DNA from: JAUASW01 sp036880965
Lineage (GTDB): Bacteria; Pseudomonadota; Gammaproteobacteria; Burkholderiales; Burkholderiaceae_C
Direction of reading: 5' to 3'
Length of the DNA stretch: 64,000 nt
Assembly: GCF_036880965.1 (NCBI RefSeq)
Contig: NZ_JBAJMV010000006.1
Span: 310,001 to 374,000, forward strand
The notes under the pieces were generated by a model. It was given only the letters and a program-made list of their open reading frames with translations, was not told the DNA's origin and ran no database searches. Position numbers and translations under genes: made by a program. Below, piece after piece: positions 52,591 through 60,749 of this stretch. Position 1 is the first letter of the stretch. Each line of letters begins with the position of its first letter.

Positions 52591-54102
52591 TCAGCGCGCT
52601 CGCCGGCGCCGCCAGGCCAGCACCAGCGGCAGCACCGCAAGCCCCCACAAGGGCCACAGGCCGACGCTGCCGAGCCAGCGGGCATAGGGCGTGGCGCCGC
52701 GCCGGCCTTCGACCTCGGCCTCGAGCACATCGCGCACCACCGCGGGCAGCCGGGCAGTCACCTGGCCCTTGTGATCGAGCACTGCCGTTGCGCCGGTATT
52801 GGTCGAACGGATGAAGGGCCGCTGGAACTCCAGCGCCCGCATCTGCGAGAACTGCAGATGCTGGTCCTGCACCATGGCCGGGCCGAACCAGGCGAGGTTG
52901 CTGACATTGAGCAGGACCGTCGCGCCCTCGGGGCCGGCCTGCACGCTGTCGACGAAGTCCTCGCCAAACAGGTCTTCGTAGCAGATCAATGGACGAACGA
53001 GCTGGCCGCCGATGGCCAGCGCGCGCTGATGCTGGCCGCGCGCCTGGCTGTCCATAGGAATGCCAAGCGCATGGACAAACCAGGCGAAGCCCGGCGGAAT
53101 CGTCTCGCCGAATGGCAGCAGGTGGCGCTTGCCATAGCTGTAGGGCTGCGGCGTGCCCAGCGCGAGCAGCGAGTTGACGAAGCCCTCGCGCTCATTGCCG
53201 AGGAAGGTGCCCAGCAGCAGCGGATGCCCGGCCGCGGCGCGCTTGATCCGTTCGACCTGCAGCGGGTACTGTTCGAGCATCCAGTCCATCGGCAAGGGCA
53301 CGACCGACTCCGGCGTCACCACCAGCTGGCCTTGCGCCGATTCGATCTGGCGCAGCAGTTGCTCCAGGTTGGCCTCGATCAGCGCGCGGTCGAACTTCTG
53401 GTCCTGCGGCACATTGGGCTGTAGCAGGGAGACTTTCAGCTTGCCAGCAGATTCGGTGAATTGCTGCGGCAGCAGCAGGCCGCCCCCCATCAGCAGCAGC
53501 GCGCCCATCAGCACACGGCCACTGCCCCGCAGGGCCGCCGCAACGCCGGCAGCGACGAGGCCGGCCAGCGCGGTGATGCCATACACGCCAATCCAGGGCG
53601 CCCAGTGCGAGAGCGGCCCCACCGCATGGGCATAGCCGCTGGCGATCCAGGGAAAGCCGGAGAACCATTGCGCCCGCGCCAGTTCGGCCACCAGCCAGCA
53701 GCTGGCCCAGATCAACGCATGCACCGCCGGCCGCTGGTCGCGCAGCTTGGCGGCCAAGGCGAGCGCCGCAGCGAAGTAGAGCGAGAGAACGAAGGCCAGC
53801 AGCAGCACCGCCGCGCCGGCCAGCACACCCGGCAGGTGGCCAAAATCATGCAGGCTGATGTAGAGCCACCACAGGCCCGAGCCCATCCAGCCCAACCCGA
53901 ACAGCAGGCCATGGCGAGCGGCGCGGGCTGGCGTTTCATCCCAGCTGGCATGCGCCAGCATGGCCAGGGCCAGCAATTGCAGCGGCCAGGCCAGTCCGGG
54001 CGAGAACGAGGCCGTGTGCAGCACGCCGGCCAGCATCACGATGGGCCAGGCGCCGAGGATCTCCAGGCCCAGCAGCAGCTTGCGATTGACGGCAGGGAGC
54101 AT
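52591..54102 (-). CDS. lnt: Lnt, apolipoprotein N-acyltransferase
   Basis: 503 aa. About six N-terminal transmembrane helices are followed by a periplasmic nitrilase domain with the catalytic Glu (VVTPESVVPLP), Lys (GKRHLLPFGETIP) and Cys (RPLICYEDLFGEDF), and one C-terminal helix (VGLWPLWGLAVLPLVLAWRRR). It adds the third acyl chain to mature lipoproteins. It begins seven bases after corC, the usual partner. Confidence 0.96.
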   Translation of the reverse strand: MLPAVNRKLLLGLEILGAWPIVMLAGVLHTASFSPGLAWPLQLLALAMLAHASWDETPARAARHGLLFGLGWMGSGLWWLYISLHDFGHLPGVLAGAAVLLLAFVLSLYFAAALALAAKLRDQRPAVHALIWASCWLVAELARAQWFSGFPWIASGYAHAVGPLSHWAPWIGVYGITALAGLVAAGVAAALRGSGRVLMGALLLMGGGLLLPQQFTESAGKLKVSLLQPNVPQDQKFDRALIEANLEQLLRQIESAQGQLVVTPESVVPLPMDWMLEQYPLQVERIKRAAAGHPLLLGTFLGNEREGFVNSLLALGTPQPYSYGKRHLLPFGETIPPGFAWFVHALGIPMDSQARGQHQRALAIGGQLVRPLICYEDLFGEDFVDSVQAGPEGATVLLNVSNLAWFGPAMVQDQHLQFSQMRALEFQRPFIRSTNTGATAVLDHKGQVTARLPAVVRDVLEAEVEGRRGATPYARWLGSVGLWPLWGLAVLPLVLAWRRRRAR

Positions 54103-54109
54103 CGAAAGC

Positions 54110-54982
54110 TCAGCCAGCCTCGGCGCGCGTGACCTTGAACCAGCGCACGGCGCCGCCCCGGGTCAGCATGACGGCAAAGTACAGGCCGGCCAGCTCGACC
54201 ACCTCGCCCCGGCGTGGCACGCGGCCATGCTGATGGGCGACCAGGCCGCCAATGGTGTCGAACTCACCCTCGGGCAGCTGCACCGAGAAGGCTTCGTTCA
54301 CGGCCGAGATGGCCGTGTCGCCGGCCACGCGCTGGCTGCCGTCGGCCAGCGTGTAAAGACCTGATTCGCCGTTCTTGTCGTCGAACTCGTCCTCGATCTC
54401 GCCGACGATTTCTTCAAGCACGTCCTCGATCGTGATCAGGCCTGCTGTATTGCCGAACTCGTCGATCACGATGGCCAGGTGGTTGCGGTTGGAGCGGAAG
54501 TCGCGCAAGAGCTCGTTCAGGCCCTTGCTCTCAGGCACGAACACCGTCGGGCGCAGGAGCGCGCGCAGGTTCAGCTCCGGCGCACGCTGAATCTTCAACA
54601 GGTCCTTGGCGAGCAGGATGCCGATGATGTTCTCGCGCTGCCCCTCGAAGACCGGGAAGCGCGAGTGGCCGGTATCGATCACCAGGGCCAGCAGCTCATC
54701 GTAGGGCGCCTCGATATCGAGCAGGTCCATGCGGGGCGCAGCCACCATCACGTCGCCGGCGCTGAGCTCGGCCATGCGCAGCACGCCTTCCAGCATCTGG
54801 CGCGATTCGGGCTCGATCAGCTCGCGCTGCTCGGCATCGGCCAGCGTTTCCATCAGTTCGCTCTTGCTGTCCGGGCCAGGGTGGAGAAAGTCCACGATGC
54901 GGTCGATGAGACCGCGCGGCTCGGCAGGTTTTCTTTCGCCCCCTCGATACTGAGAGGGCCGACTAGGCTGGGGTTCGGACAC
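54110..54982 (-). CDS. corC: CorC/HlyC (YbeX) family protein
   Basis: About 290 aa. Two CBS domains (VMVAAPRMDLLDIEAPYDELLALVIDTGHSRFPVFEG..., VFVPESKGLNELLRDFRSNRNHLAIVIDEFGNTAGLITIEDVLEEIVGEIEDEFD) and a CorC_HlyC C-terminal domain (FDTIGGLVAHQHGRVPRRGEVVELAGLYFAVMLTRGGAVRWFKV). YbeX-type proteins affect ribosome maturation and ion efflux. The start is uncertain: GTG at 54982 (VSEPQPSRPSQ) matches family N-termini, while the only upstream in-frame options are further non-ATG codons. It is divergent from the CobW-type gene. Confidence 0.85.
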   Translation of the reverse strand: MSEPQPSRPSQYRGGERKPAEPRGLIDRIVDFLHPGPDSKSELMETLADAEQRELIEPESRQMLEGVLRMAELSAGDVMVAAPRMDLLDIEAPYDELLALVIDTGHSRFPVFEGQRENIIGILLAKDLLKIQRAPELNLRALLRPTVFVPESKGLNELLRDFRSNRNHLAIVIDEFGNTAGLITIEDVLEEIVGEIEDEFDDKNGESGLYTLADGSQRVAGDTAISAVNEAFSVQLPEGEFDTIGGLVAHQHGRVPRRGEVVELAGLYFAVMLTRGGAVRWFKVTRAEAG

Positions 54983-55110
54983 GAGGACGTCGGTGTCGTT
55001 GTAGTGGAGCGGCAAGAATAACCGATTGACATTGCAGTACCCTTGAACCAAAGTCAGCCGCCCCCATCTTCCGGGGCCTCCTCTCCTTTCTGATCAGCAG
55101 TCTTCCCACC

Positions 55111-56175
55111 ATGTCCCCAGGTCTCATTCCCGTCACCATCCTCACCGGCTTCTTGGGCTCCGGCAAAACCACCCTCCTGAAGCGCGTGCTCAGCGAGACC
55201 CACGGCCAGAAGATTGCCGTGATCGAGAACGAGTTCGGCGAAGAGAACATCGACAACGACATCCTGGTCAACGACGTCGAGGAACAGATCATCCAGATGA
55301 ACAACGGCTGCGTCTGCTGCACGATCCGCGAGGACCTGCGCACCACGCTGTCCGAGCTGGCCGAGAAGCGCCGCAAGGGCGAGCTGAACTTCGAGCGCGT
55401 GGTGATCGAGACCACCGGCCTGGCCGACCCCGGCCCGGTGGCCCAGACCTTCTTCATCGACGACGAGATCGCCGAGAGCTATCTGCTTGACTCCATCCTC
55501 ACCTTGGTGGACGCCAAGCATGCCGAAGAGCAGCTCAACACCCGCCAGGAAGCGCGTCGCCAGGTCGGTTTCGCCGACCAGATCTTCTTCAGCAAGACCG
55601 ATCTGGTGGAGCCCGCCGCCTTGGAGGCCCTGGCCCACCGCATCAAGCACATGAACCCGCGGGCGCCGCAGCAGTCGGTGCACTTCGGCGAAGTGCCGAT
55701 CGCCAAGGTCTTCGACCAGCGCGGCTTCAACCTGAACGCCAAGCTCGACATCGACCCCGACTTCCTCAATGCCGACGCGCATGACCATGGCCACGATCAT
55801 GGCCACGATCACGGGCACCATGATCACGACCATGAGCATGGCGAGCATTGCGATCATCCGCACCACCATGCCCACGACGACGACGTGAAGTCCTTCGTGT
55901 TCAAGGCGGAGCGGCCCTTCAATCCGGCCAAGCTGGAGGACTTCCTGGGCGCCATCGTGCAGGTCTACGGTCCCAAGATGCTGCGCTACAAGGGCGTGCT
56001 GCACATGAAGGGCAGCGACAAGAAGGTGATCTTCCAGGGCGTGCACCAACTGATGGGCTCGGACCTGGGCCCCAAATGGCTGCCCAGCGAGAAGAAGATC
56101 AGCAAGATGGTGTTCATCGGCATCGACCTGCCGAAAGACATTCTTTTGCAAGGCCTGGAGGGCTGCCTGGTCTGA
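55111..56175 (+). CDS. CobW/COG0523 family GTPase with a His-rich metal-binding segment
   Basis: 354 aa. The GTPase motifs are Walker A GFLGSGKTTLL, the metal site GCVCC (CxCC) and the SKTDL guanine motif. A histidine/aspartate-rich stretch (about residues 222-255, HDHGHDHGHDHGHHDHDHE and following) separates the GTPase from the CobW_C domain (FVFKAERPFNPAKLEDFLG). COG0523 proteins are metallochaperones, often for zinc. The next gene is a DksA without a zinc finger, a pairing known from zinc-limitation loci. No Zur-like site was recognised upstream. Confidence 0.93.
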   Translation: MSPGLIPVTILTGFLGSGKTTLLKRVLSETHGQKIAVIENEFGEENIDNDILVNDVEEQIIQMNNGCVCCTIREDLRTTLSELAEKRRKGELNFERVVIETTGLADPGPVAQTFFIDDEIAESYLLDSILTLVDAKHAEEQLNTRQEARRQVGFADQIFFSKTDLVEPAALEALAHRIKHMNPRAPQQSVHFGEVPIAKVFDQRGFNLNAKLDIDPDFLNADAHDHGHDHGHDHGHHDHDHEHGEHCDHPHHHAHDDDVKSFVFKAERPFNPAKLEDFLGAIVQVYGPKMLRYKGVLHMKGSDKKVIFQGVHQLMGSDLGPKWLPSEKKISKMVFIGIDLPKDILLQGLEGCLV

Positions 56176-56366
56176 GCCCGTGGCCAGGGGCCGACCGAGG
56201 GTTGGCCCGGCCCAGGCAAGCACCAGGATCTCCCGTCAGCAACAAGGCAGACAAGCATGGCTACAATCCGCCGCGCCCGAGCTTGGCTCAAGGCCTATAA
56301 ATCCTTGACACAAATGCGTTTCGGCCCGGCCTGAGCAGGTATAAAGTCCCAAGCGAGGAGACGATA

Positions 56367-57047
56367 GTGAGCAAGACCACGGCCCCCAAGTCCACCCCGG
56401 CGCACGCAGCGAGCGCCGAGGCGCGGCCGGCCGCCAAAACCACCAAGGCCAAGGCCGCCGCAGCGGCGCCTGTTGCCGAGGTGGCAGCCCCGGCCAGCAG
56501 CACCAGCCGATTCGCAGATCGTTTTGCTCCACCCAAGCCGCCAACGCGCCAAATGAGTAGTCCCGTGATTGAAAGCCCCCGTACCCCCGCCAAAGCCGAC
56601 CCCAAGCTGGTCAATGCCTGGAAGACCAAGGCTGGCAAGGATCTGACCGACGCCGAAGTGCTGGCCATGCCAGAGTCGGAGTACATGAACGACAAGCAGA
56701 TCGAGTTCTTCCGCGGCAAGCTCACCGAGCTGAAGGACGGCGTTCTGTCCAATGCCGGTGAAACCACCGAGCACCTGCGCGAAGACACCTCCATCGTGCC
56801 GGACCCCGCCGACCGCGCGACGATCGAAGAAGAACATGCCCTGGAGCTGCGCACCCGCGACCGCGAGCGCAAGCTGCTGAAGAAGATCATGCAATCGCTG
56901 GCCCGCCTGGACACCGGCGAGTACGGCTATTGCGATGAAACCGGCGAGCCCATCGGCCTGGGCCGGCTGATCGCCCGCCCGACCGCTACTCTTTCGCTGG
57001 AAGCTCAGCAGCGTCGCGAGCTCAAGCAGAAGATGTTCGGCGATTGA
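56367..57047 (+). CDS. dksA: DksA-family RNA polymerase-binding regulator, single-Cys form
   Basis: 226 aa with an Ala/Lys/Pro-rich N-terminal extension of about 75 residues compared with E. coli DksA (151). The coiled-coil region (YMNDKQIEFFRGKLTELKDGVLS... to KKIMQSLARLDTGEYGYC) includes DPADRATIEEEHA at the tip. The zinc finger is degenerate: Cys189-DET in place of CxxC, and LSLEA in place of CxxC further on, leaving one of four cysteines. Single-Cys DksA proteins elsewhere work without zinc. Start is GTG at 56367, seven bases after GAGGAG. DksA works with ppGpp on rRNA and amino-acid promoters. Confidence 0.93.
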   Translation: MSKTTAPKSTPAHAASAEARPAAKTTKAKAAAAAPVAEVAAPASSTSRFADRFAPPKPPTRQMSSPVIESPRTPAKADPKLVNAWKTKAGKDLTDAEVLAMPESEYMNDKQIEFFRGKLTELKDGVLSNAGETTEHLREDTSIVPDPADRATIEEEHALELRTRDRERKLLKKIMQSLARLDTGEYGYCDETGEPIGLGRLIARPTATLSLEAQQRRELKQKMFGD

Positions 57048-57089
57048 CAGCTTCAACAAACAGCTCGAAGACCAGCCCGACCCGCGCGC

Positions 57090-58928
57090 ATGACTGATCC
57101 GAAAGACGGCGAGAGCTTCTTCCGCAAGGTCGCGCGCTTCGTGGCCAACCCCACGACCGACTGGGCCGAGCTGAATTCGCGCCAGGACGACCCCGAGGCC
57201 GATGCGGCCAAGGCCGAGCTGCGCGCGATGGTGGAACGCAAGCGCCGCAACGACTTCGTGCGCAAGCGCGAGCTCGACATGCTGCGCCGCATCCGCCGCG
57301 AGGGCCTCACGCCCGAGCAACTGGCCGCACTGGGCGGCTCCTCCTCGCGCATCGACGACATGGAGCGCGGCGCCAGCGGCGGAGCCCGCAACAGCGGCAT
57401 CGACTCCAAGCTCGAGCAGGGGCTGAAGGCCAAGATCGACCAGATCGAGCAGCAAATGGCCGGCGAGAACTTCGCCAACACCCAGGTGCAGCAGGCGGCC
57501 CACCCGCCCGGTTTCTTCGAGACCAGCACCCGCCCCATCCATTTCGCCTCGACCACCACCGAGCCGCCGGCCGCCCGCGTCAGCGAGTTCTCTTCGCCCG
57601 AAGAAGTGGAGCGCCTGGAGGCACCGCCGACTCCGGCCGTGGCCACCATGGGTGCCGGCATGTCGCCACCGTCCAGCGGCGCGCCCAGCCGCCTGCCCGA
57701 TCTGCATTTCGAGGTCGAGCCGACGCTCAGCTTCAAGCTGGCCGAGCAGCGCCCGGCAGCCCCGCCACCGTCTGCCGTGGCACCGCCGCCGGGGCCCGAA
57801 CTGCCGATGCCGCCGCCGGTGTCGGCCCCGGCCGAGCCCGCCGAACTGGTGCATGACGCCGAGCTCGACAACGCGGTGATCGCCTTTGCCAATGCCGACT
57901 ACGAAAGCTGCGAGCGCGACCTGATCGAGCTGACCCGCGCTGGCGGCCCGCGCAATCTGCATGCCGAAACCTGGCTGGTGCTGTTCGACCTCTACCGCGC
58001 CACCGGCCAGGCCGCCAAGTTCGAGCCGCTGGCACTGGAGTACGCGCAGCAGTTCGGCCTTTCAGCGCCGCAGTACTTCTCCATGCCCAAGCTGGTGGCC
58101 GATGCCGCCCGCAACGAGCGCGTCCCCAATGCCAAGGCCGGCGGCGTCAGCTGGACCGCGCCCGAGCAGCTGACGCTGGAAGCCATCATCAAGCTGGAGC
58201 AGCGCTGCCAGATGATGCCCATGCCCTGGGTGCTGGACTGGGGTCCGTTGAAGACCCTGGACAGCGACAGTGCCACGCGCCTCCGCCAGCTGTTCCGCAA
58301 CTGGGCCACGCAACCGCTGGACATCCGCTGGCTCTCGGGCGACCAGTTCCTGCAGCAGCTCAAGGACCTGGCGCCGGTCTCGGTGCGTGCCACCGACACG
58401 GCCTTCTGGATGCTGCGCCTCGAAGCGCTGCGCCTGGTGAACCGGCCCGATCATTTCGACGAAGCGGCGATCGACTACTGCGTCACCTACGAGGTGTCGC
58501 CGCCGTCCTGGGAGCCGACCAAGTGCCGGGTGCGCGTCAGCGGCCAGTCGCTGTCCACCGCTGGCATGCCCAACTCGACCGTGCATGGCAGCGAGCACAC
58601 CACCGGATTCCTCGAATCCCAGATCACCGAGATGGCCCAGCTCTCGGCCAATGCTCAATTGGAACTCAGTGGCCAGCTGACCGGCGACATCGGCGAAACG
58701 CTCAAGACCATGGCCGGCCAGCTCGGTGCGGCCACCACCATCATCATCCATTGCCCGCTGCTGATACGCCTGGACTTCATGGCGGCGGGCGACCTGCTGA
58801 ACTGGGTGCTGACCCGGCGCAGCGAGAACCGCGCGGTGATCTTCACCGAGGCGCACCGCCTGGTGGCCCTGTTCTTCGGCGCGATGGGCATCAACGAGCA
58901 CTCGCGCGTCAAAGTGCGACAAGCCTAG
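57090..58928 (+). CDS. Large cytoplasmic protein with a C-terminal STAS-like domain, unknown
   Basis: 612 aa. Residues 1-130 are charged and helical (LRAMVERKRRNDFVRKRELDMLRRIRREG), and 130-265 are a Pro/Ala-rich low-complexity linker. A helical, TPR-like segment (EAELDNAVIAFANADYESCERDLIEL type) covers about 265-350. Two STAS-like modules seem present: about 370-430 (WVLDWGPLKTLDSDSATRLRQLFRNWATQPLDIRWLSGDQFLQQL) and 525-612 (TIIIHCPLLIRLDFMAAGDLLNWVLTRRSENRAVIFTEAHRLVALFFGAMGINEHSRV). STAS domains bind nucleotides or act as anti-sigma antagonists; this gene lies 42 bases after dksA. I know no assigned function. Confidence 0.8.
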   Translation: MTDPKDGESFFRKVARFVANPTTDWAELNSRQDDPEADAAKAELRAMVERKRRNDFVRKRELDMLRRIRREGLTPEQLAALGGSSSRIDDMERGASGGARNSGIDSKLEQGLKAKIDQIEQQMAGENFANTQVQQAAHPPGFFETSTRPIHFASTTTEPPAARVSEFSSPEEVERLEAPPTPAVATMGAGMSPPSSGAPSRLPDLHFEVEPTLSFKLAEQRPAAPPPSAVAPPPGPELPMPPPVSAPAEPAELVHDAELDNAVIAFANADYESCERDLIELTRAGGPRNLHAETWLVLFDLYRATGQAAKFEPLALEYAQQFGLSAPQYFSMPKLVADAARNERVPNAKAGGVSWTAPEQLTLEAIIKLEQRCQMMPMPWVLDWGPLKTLDSDSATRLRQLFRNWATQPLDIRWLSGDQFLQQLKDLAPVSVRATDTAFWMLRLEALRLVNRPDHFDEAAIDYCVTYEVSPPSWEPTKCRVRVSGQSLSTAGMPNSTVHGSEHTTGFLESQITEMAQLSANAQLELSGQLTGDIGETLKTMAGQLGAATTIIIHCPLLIRLDFMAAGDLLNWVLTRRSENRAVIFTEAHRLVALFFGAMGINEHSRVKVRQA

Positions 58929-59074
58929 GGCTTTCGCGCTTCAGAGAAGACTCATATCCCGCAGGGATGTGATGTCGGAACTACGGTACGGCAGGCCTGA
59001 CCGACGGCCGCGCACCTTGCGAGGCTTGACGCGACTCAAGGCGCTGCGGCCGGCCCGGGATTAGGCTGTGCAGC

Positions 59075-59857
59075 ATGCCGCACCGTATCGCCACCCGTAG
59101 CTGGGGGCTGGCCAAGCCCCACCCGATGAATGCCGCCGCCAGCCGGGCCGAGGCGCGATGGCGCTGGCCGGTGCTGATCGCCCTGATGTGCACAGTGCCA
59201 GCCTTCTACATCGAGCTGCTGGACAACCTGCCGACGCCACTGGCCATCGCCATCTACCTGGGCGCGGCCCTGCTGGTTCTGGTGTCGCTCTGGCGAGTCG
59301 CCAGGCAACTGCCGGATCCCCTCGACTACCTGCGCGCCAATGCTCTTGACCTGGTGCTGGTGACAGGCCTGCTCGCCGCCGCCAGCCTGCCGCCCAGTAC
59401 CGCTTCGCATGGCGCGCTGGCCGCGCGCCTGCTGGTGGCGCTGCTGACGCTCGCCCGCATGGTCTGGGCGATCAAGTCCTGGGTGACGCGCGGCGGCCTG
59501 ACCTATCTGCTGCTGATTGCCCTGGTGGTGCTGGGCTTGTGCGGCGTCGGCTTCTGGGCCCTGGAGCCTCGGGTCCAGGGGCTGGGCGAGGGCCTGTGGC
59601 TGGCCTTCACCACCGCTGCCACGGTGGGCTACGGAGACCTCGTGCCCAGCACGCCGGCCGCGCGGATCTTTGCCGTCTTCGTGGTGCTGCTGGGCTATGC
59701 CGTGCTGTCGCTGGTGACTGCGGCCATCGCAGCCATGTGGGTGGAAACCTCTGAACACCGGATGGAAGACGACATCCTGCGGGACGTGCACGCCCAGATG
59801 CGCGAGTTGCGCGAGGAGATCCAGCTGCTGCGCGCGCAGCTGAAGGACGGCGGCTGA
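59075..59857 (+). CDS. Voltage-gated-like potassium channel
   Basis: 260 aa. Transmembrane segments at about 30-48, 55-72, 88-106 and 112-130 are followed by a pore unit: one helix (LTYLLLIALVVLGLCGVGFWAL), pore loop with selectivity filter TVGYGD (about residue 182), and a last helix (IFAVFVVLLGYAVLSLVTAAIAAMWV). A short cytoplasmic coiled coil (DDILRDVHAQMRELREEIQLLRAQL) may tetramerise it. The S4-like helix is poor in Arg, so voltage sensing is doubtful. Start 59075 is used; ATG 59126 is possible. Confidence 0.88.
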   Translation: MPHRIATRSWGLAKPHPMNAAASRAEARWRWPVLIALMCTVPAFYIELLDNLPTPLAIAIYLGAALLVLVSLWRVARQLPDPLDYLRANALDLVLVTGLLAAASLPPSTASHGALAARLLVALLTLARMVWAIKSWVTRGGLTYLLLIALVVLGLCGVGFWALEPRVQGLGEGLWLAFTTAATVGYGDLVPSTPAARIFAVFVVLLGYAVLSLVTAAIAAMWVETSEHRMEDDILRDVHAQMRELREEIQLLRAQLKDGG

Positions 59858-59864
59858 CCGGCCG

Positions 59865-60632
59865 CTACAGCGCCAGTCGCTGCGCCTGCAGCGCAAGAAT
59901 CCCGTCGAAGATCAGGCTCTCGTGCAGCTCGTGCTCGAGCTCCACGGCCGGTGCCACCTTCCAGCCTGCGCCACCCGTCATCACCGTGAGCGGCGATTGC
60001 CCTGAGCGGCGCTGCAGATGACGGTGCATGCGCTCGATGGCGCCGACGATGGCATAGGTGCCGCCGCTGGTCAGCGCATCCGAGGTATTGGTCGGAAACT
60101 CCCGGACCTCGCCGGTCGGCACACGCAGGCCGGCCGTGCCGCCTTCCAGCGCGCGCAGCATGATGCCGTGGCCCGGCAGGATCAGGCCGCCCAGAAAATG
60201 GCCTTCAGCGTCCAGCGCATCGACGGTCACCGCTGTGCCCACCATGACCACCAGACAGGCCCGCGGCAGGCCACGGCGCACCACCAGCGAGCGCGCGCCG
60301 ATCAAGGCCACGAAGCGGTCGGTGCCCAGCCGGCTCGGGTGGTCGTAGCCATTGGTGATGCCGCCGGCATGAGCCGCCGAGACGACCCAGCGTGGTTCGA
60401 TGTCCCAGAGCTCGAGCTGCTCCTCGACGCGGCGGCGCACCGCATCGCCCGCCACGTTGCAGCCCAGCATGCTGTGCGGTGCCGGCAGCGCAGCCCATTC
60501 GGTTTCGGCCAGGCGGTCGATGTTTTCCAGGAACACCGCACCATGTTGCAACAGCACGGCGCCGGGTTGGGGCGAGGCATAGAGCGCCCATTTCAGTCGC
60601 GTGTTGCCGATGTCGATGGCCAGAAAACTCAT
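59865..60632 (-). CDS. coaX: Type III pantothenate kinase
   Basis: 255 aa. N-terminal FLAIDIGNTRLKWALY is the phosphate-binding motif of CoaX. DHPSRLGTDRFVALIGARSL, the acidic VMVGTAVTVDALDAEGHFLGGLILPG and the final VMTGGAGWKVAPAVELEHELHESLIFDGILAL follow. It catalyses the first step of coenzyme A synthesis and needs a monovalent cation. ATG 60632 is preferred over an upstream ATG at 60656 because family members start right before FLAIDIGNT. birA, a frequent neighbour, is not here. Confidence 0.95.
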   Translation of the reverse strand: MSFLAIDIGNTRLKWALYASPQPGAVLLQHGAVFLENIDRLAETEWAALPAPHSMLGCNVAGDAVRRRVEEQLELWDIEPRWVVSAAHAGGITNGYDHPSRLGTDRFVALIGARSLVVRRGLPRACLVVMVGTAVTVDALDAEGHFLGGLILPGHGIMLRALEGGTAGLRVPTGEVREFPTNTSDALTSGGTYAIVGAIERMHRHLQRRSGQSPLTVMTGGAGWKVAPAVELEHELHESLIFDGILALQAQRLAL

Positions 60633-60749
60633 GGAGTGGCTGAGCGTGGTGCGCATTGCGGTGGCGGTTAGCGTAACAGCCCTGCGCGGACAAACGCCCG
60701 GGGCGCGCGACGGGTTATAACCGGCACTGTCTTGGTGCAGGAGTGATGC

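Noticed and set aside
56296..56334. dksA promoter from TTGACA and TATAAA boxes in this gap
   Set aside because: The TTGACA at 56304-56309 and the TATAAA further on are separated by about 29 bases, too far for a sigma-70 promoter; TACAAT at 56262 lacks a -35.
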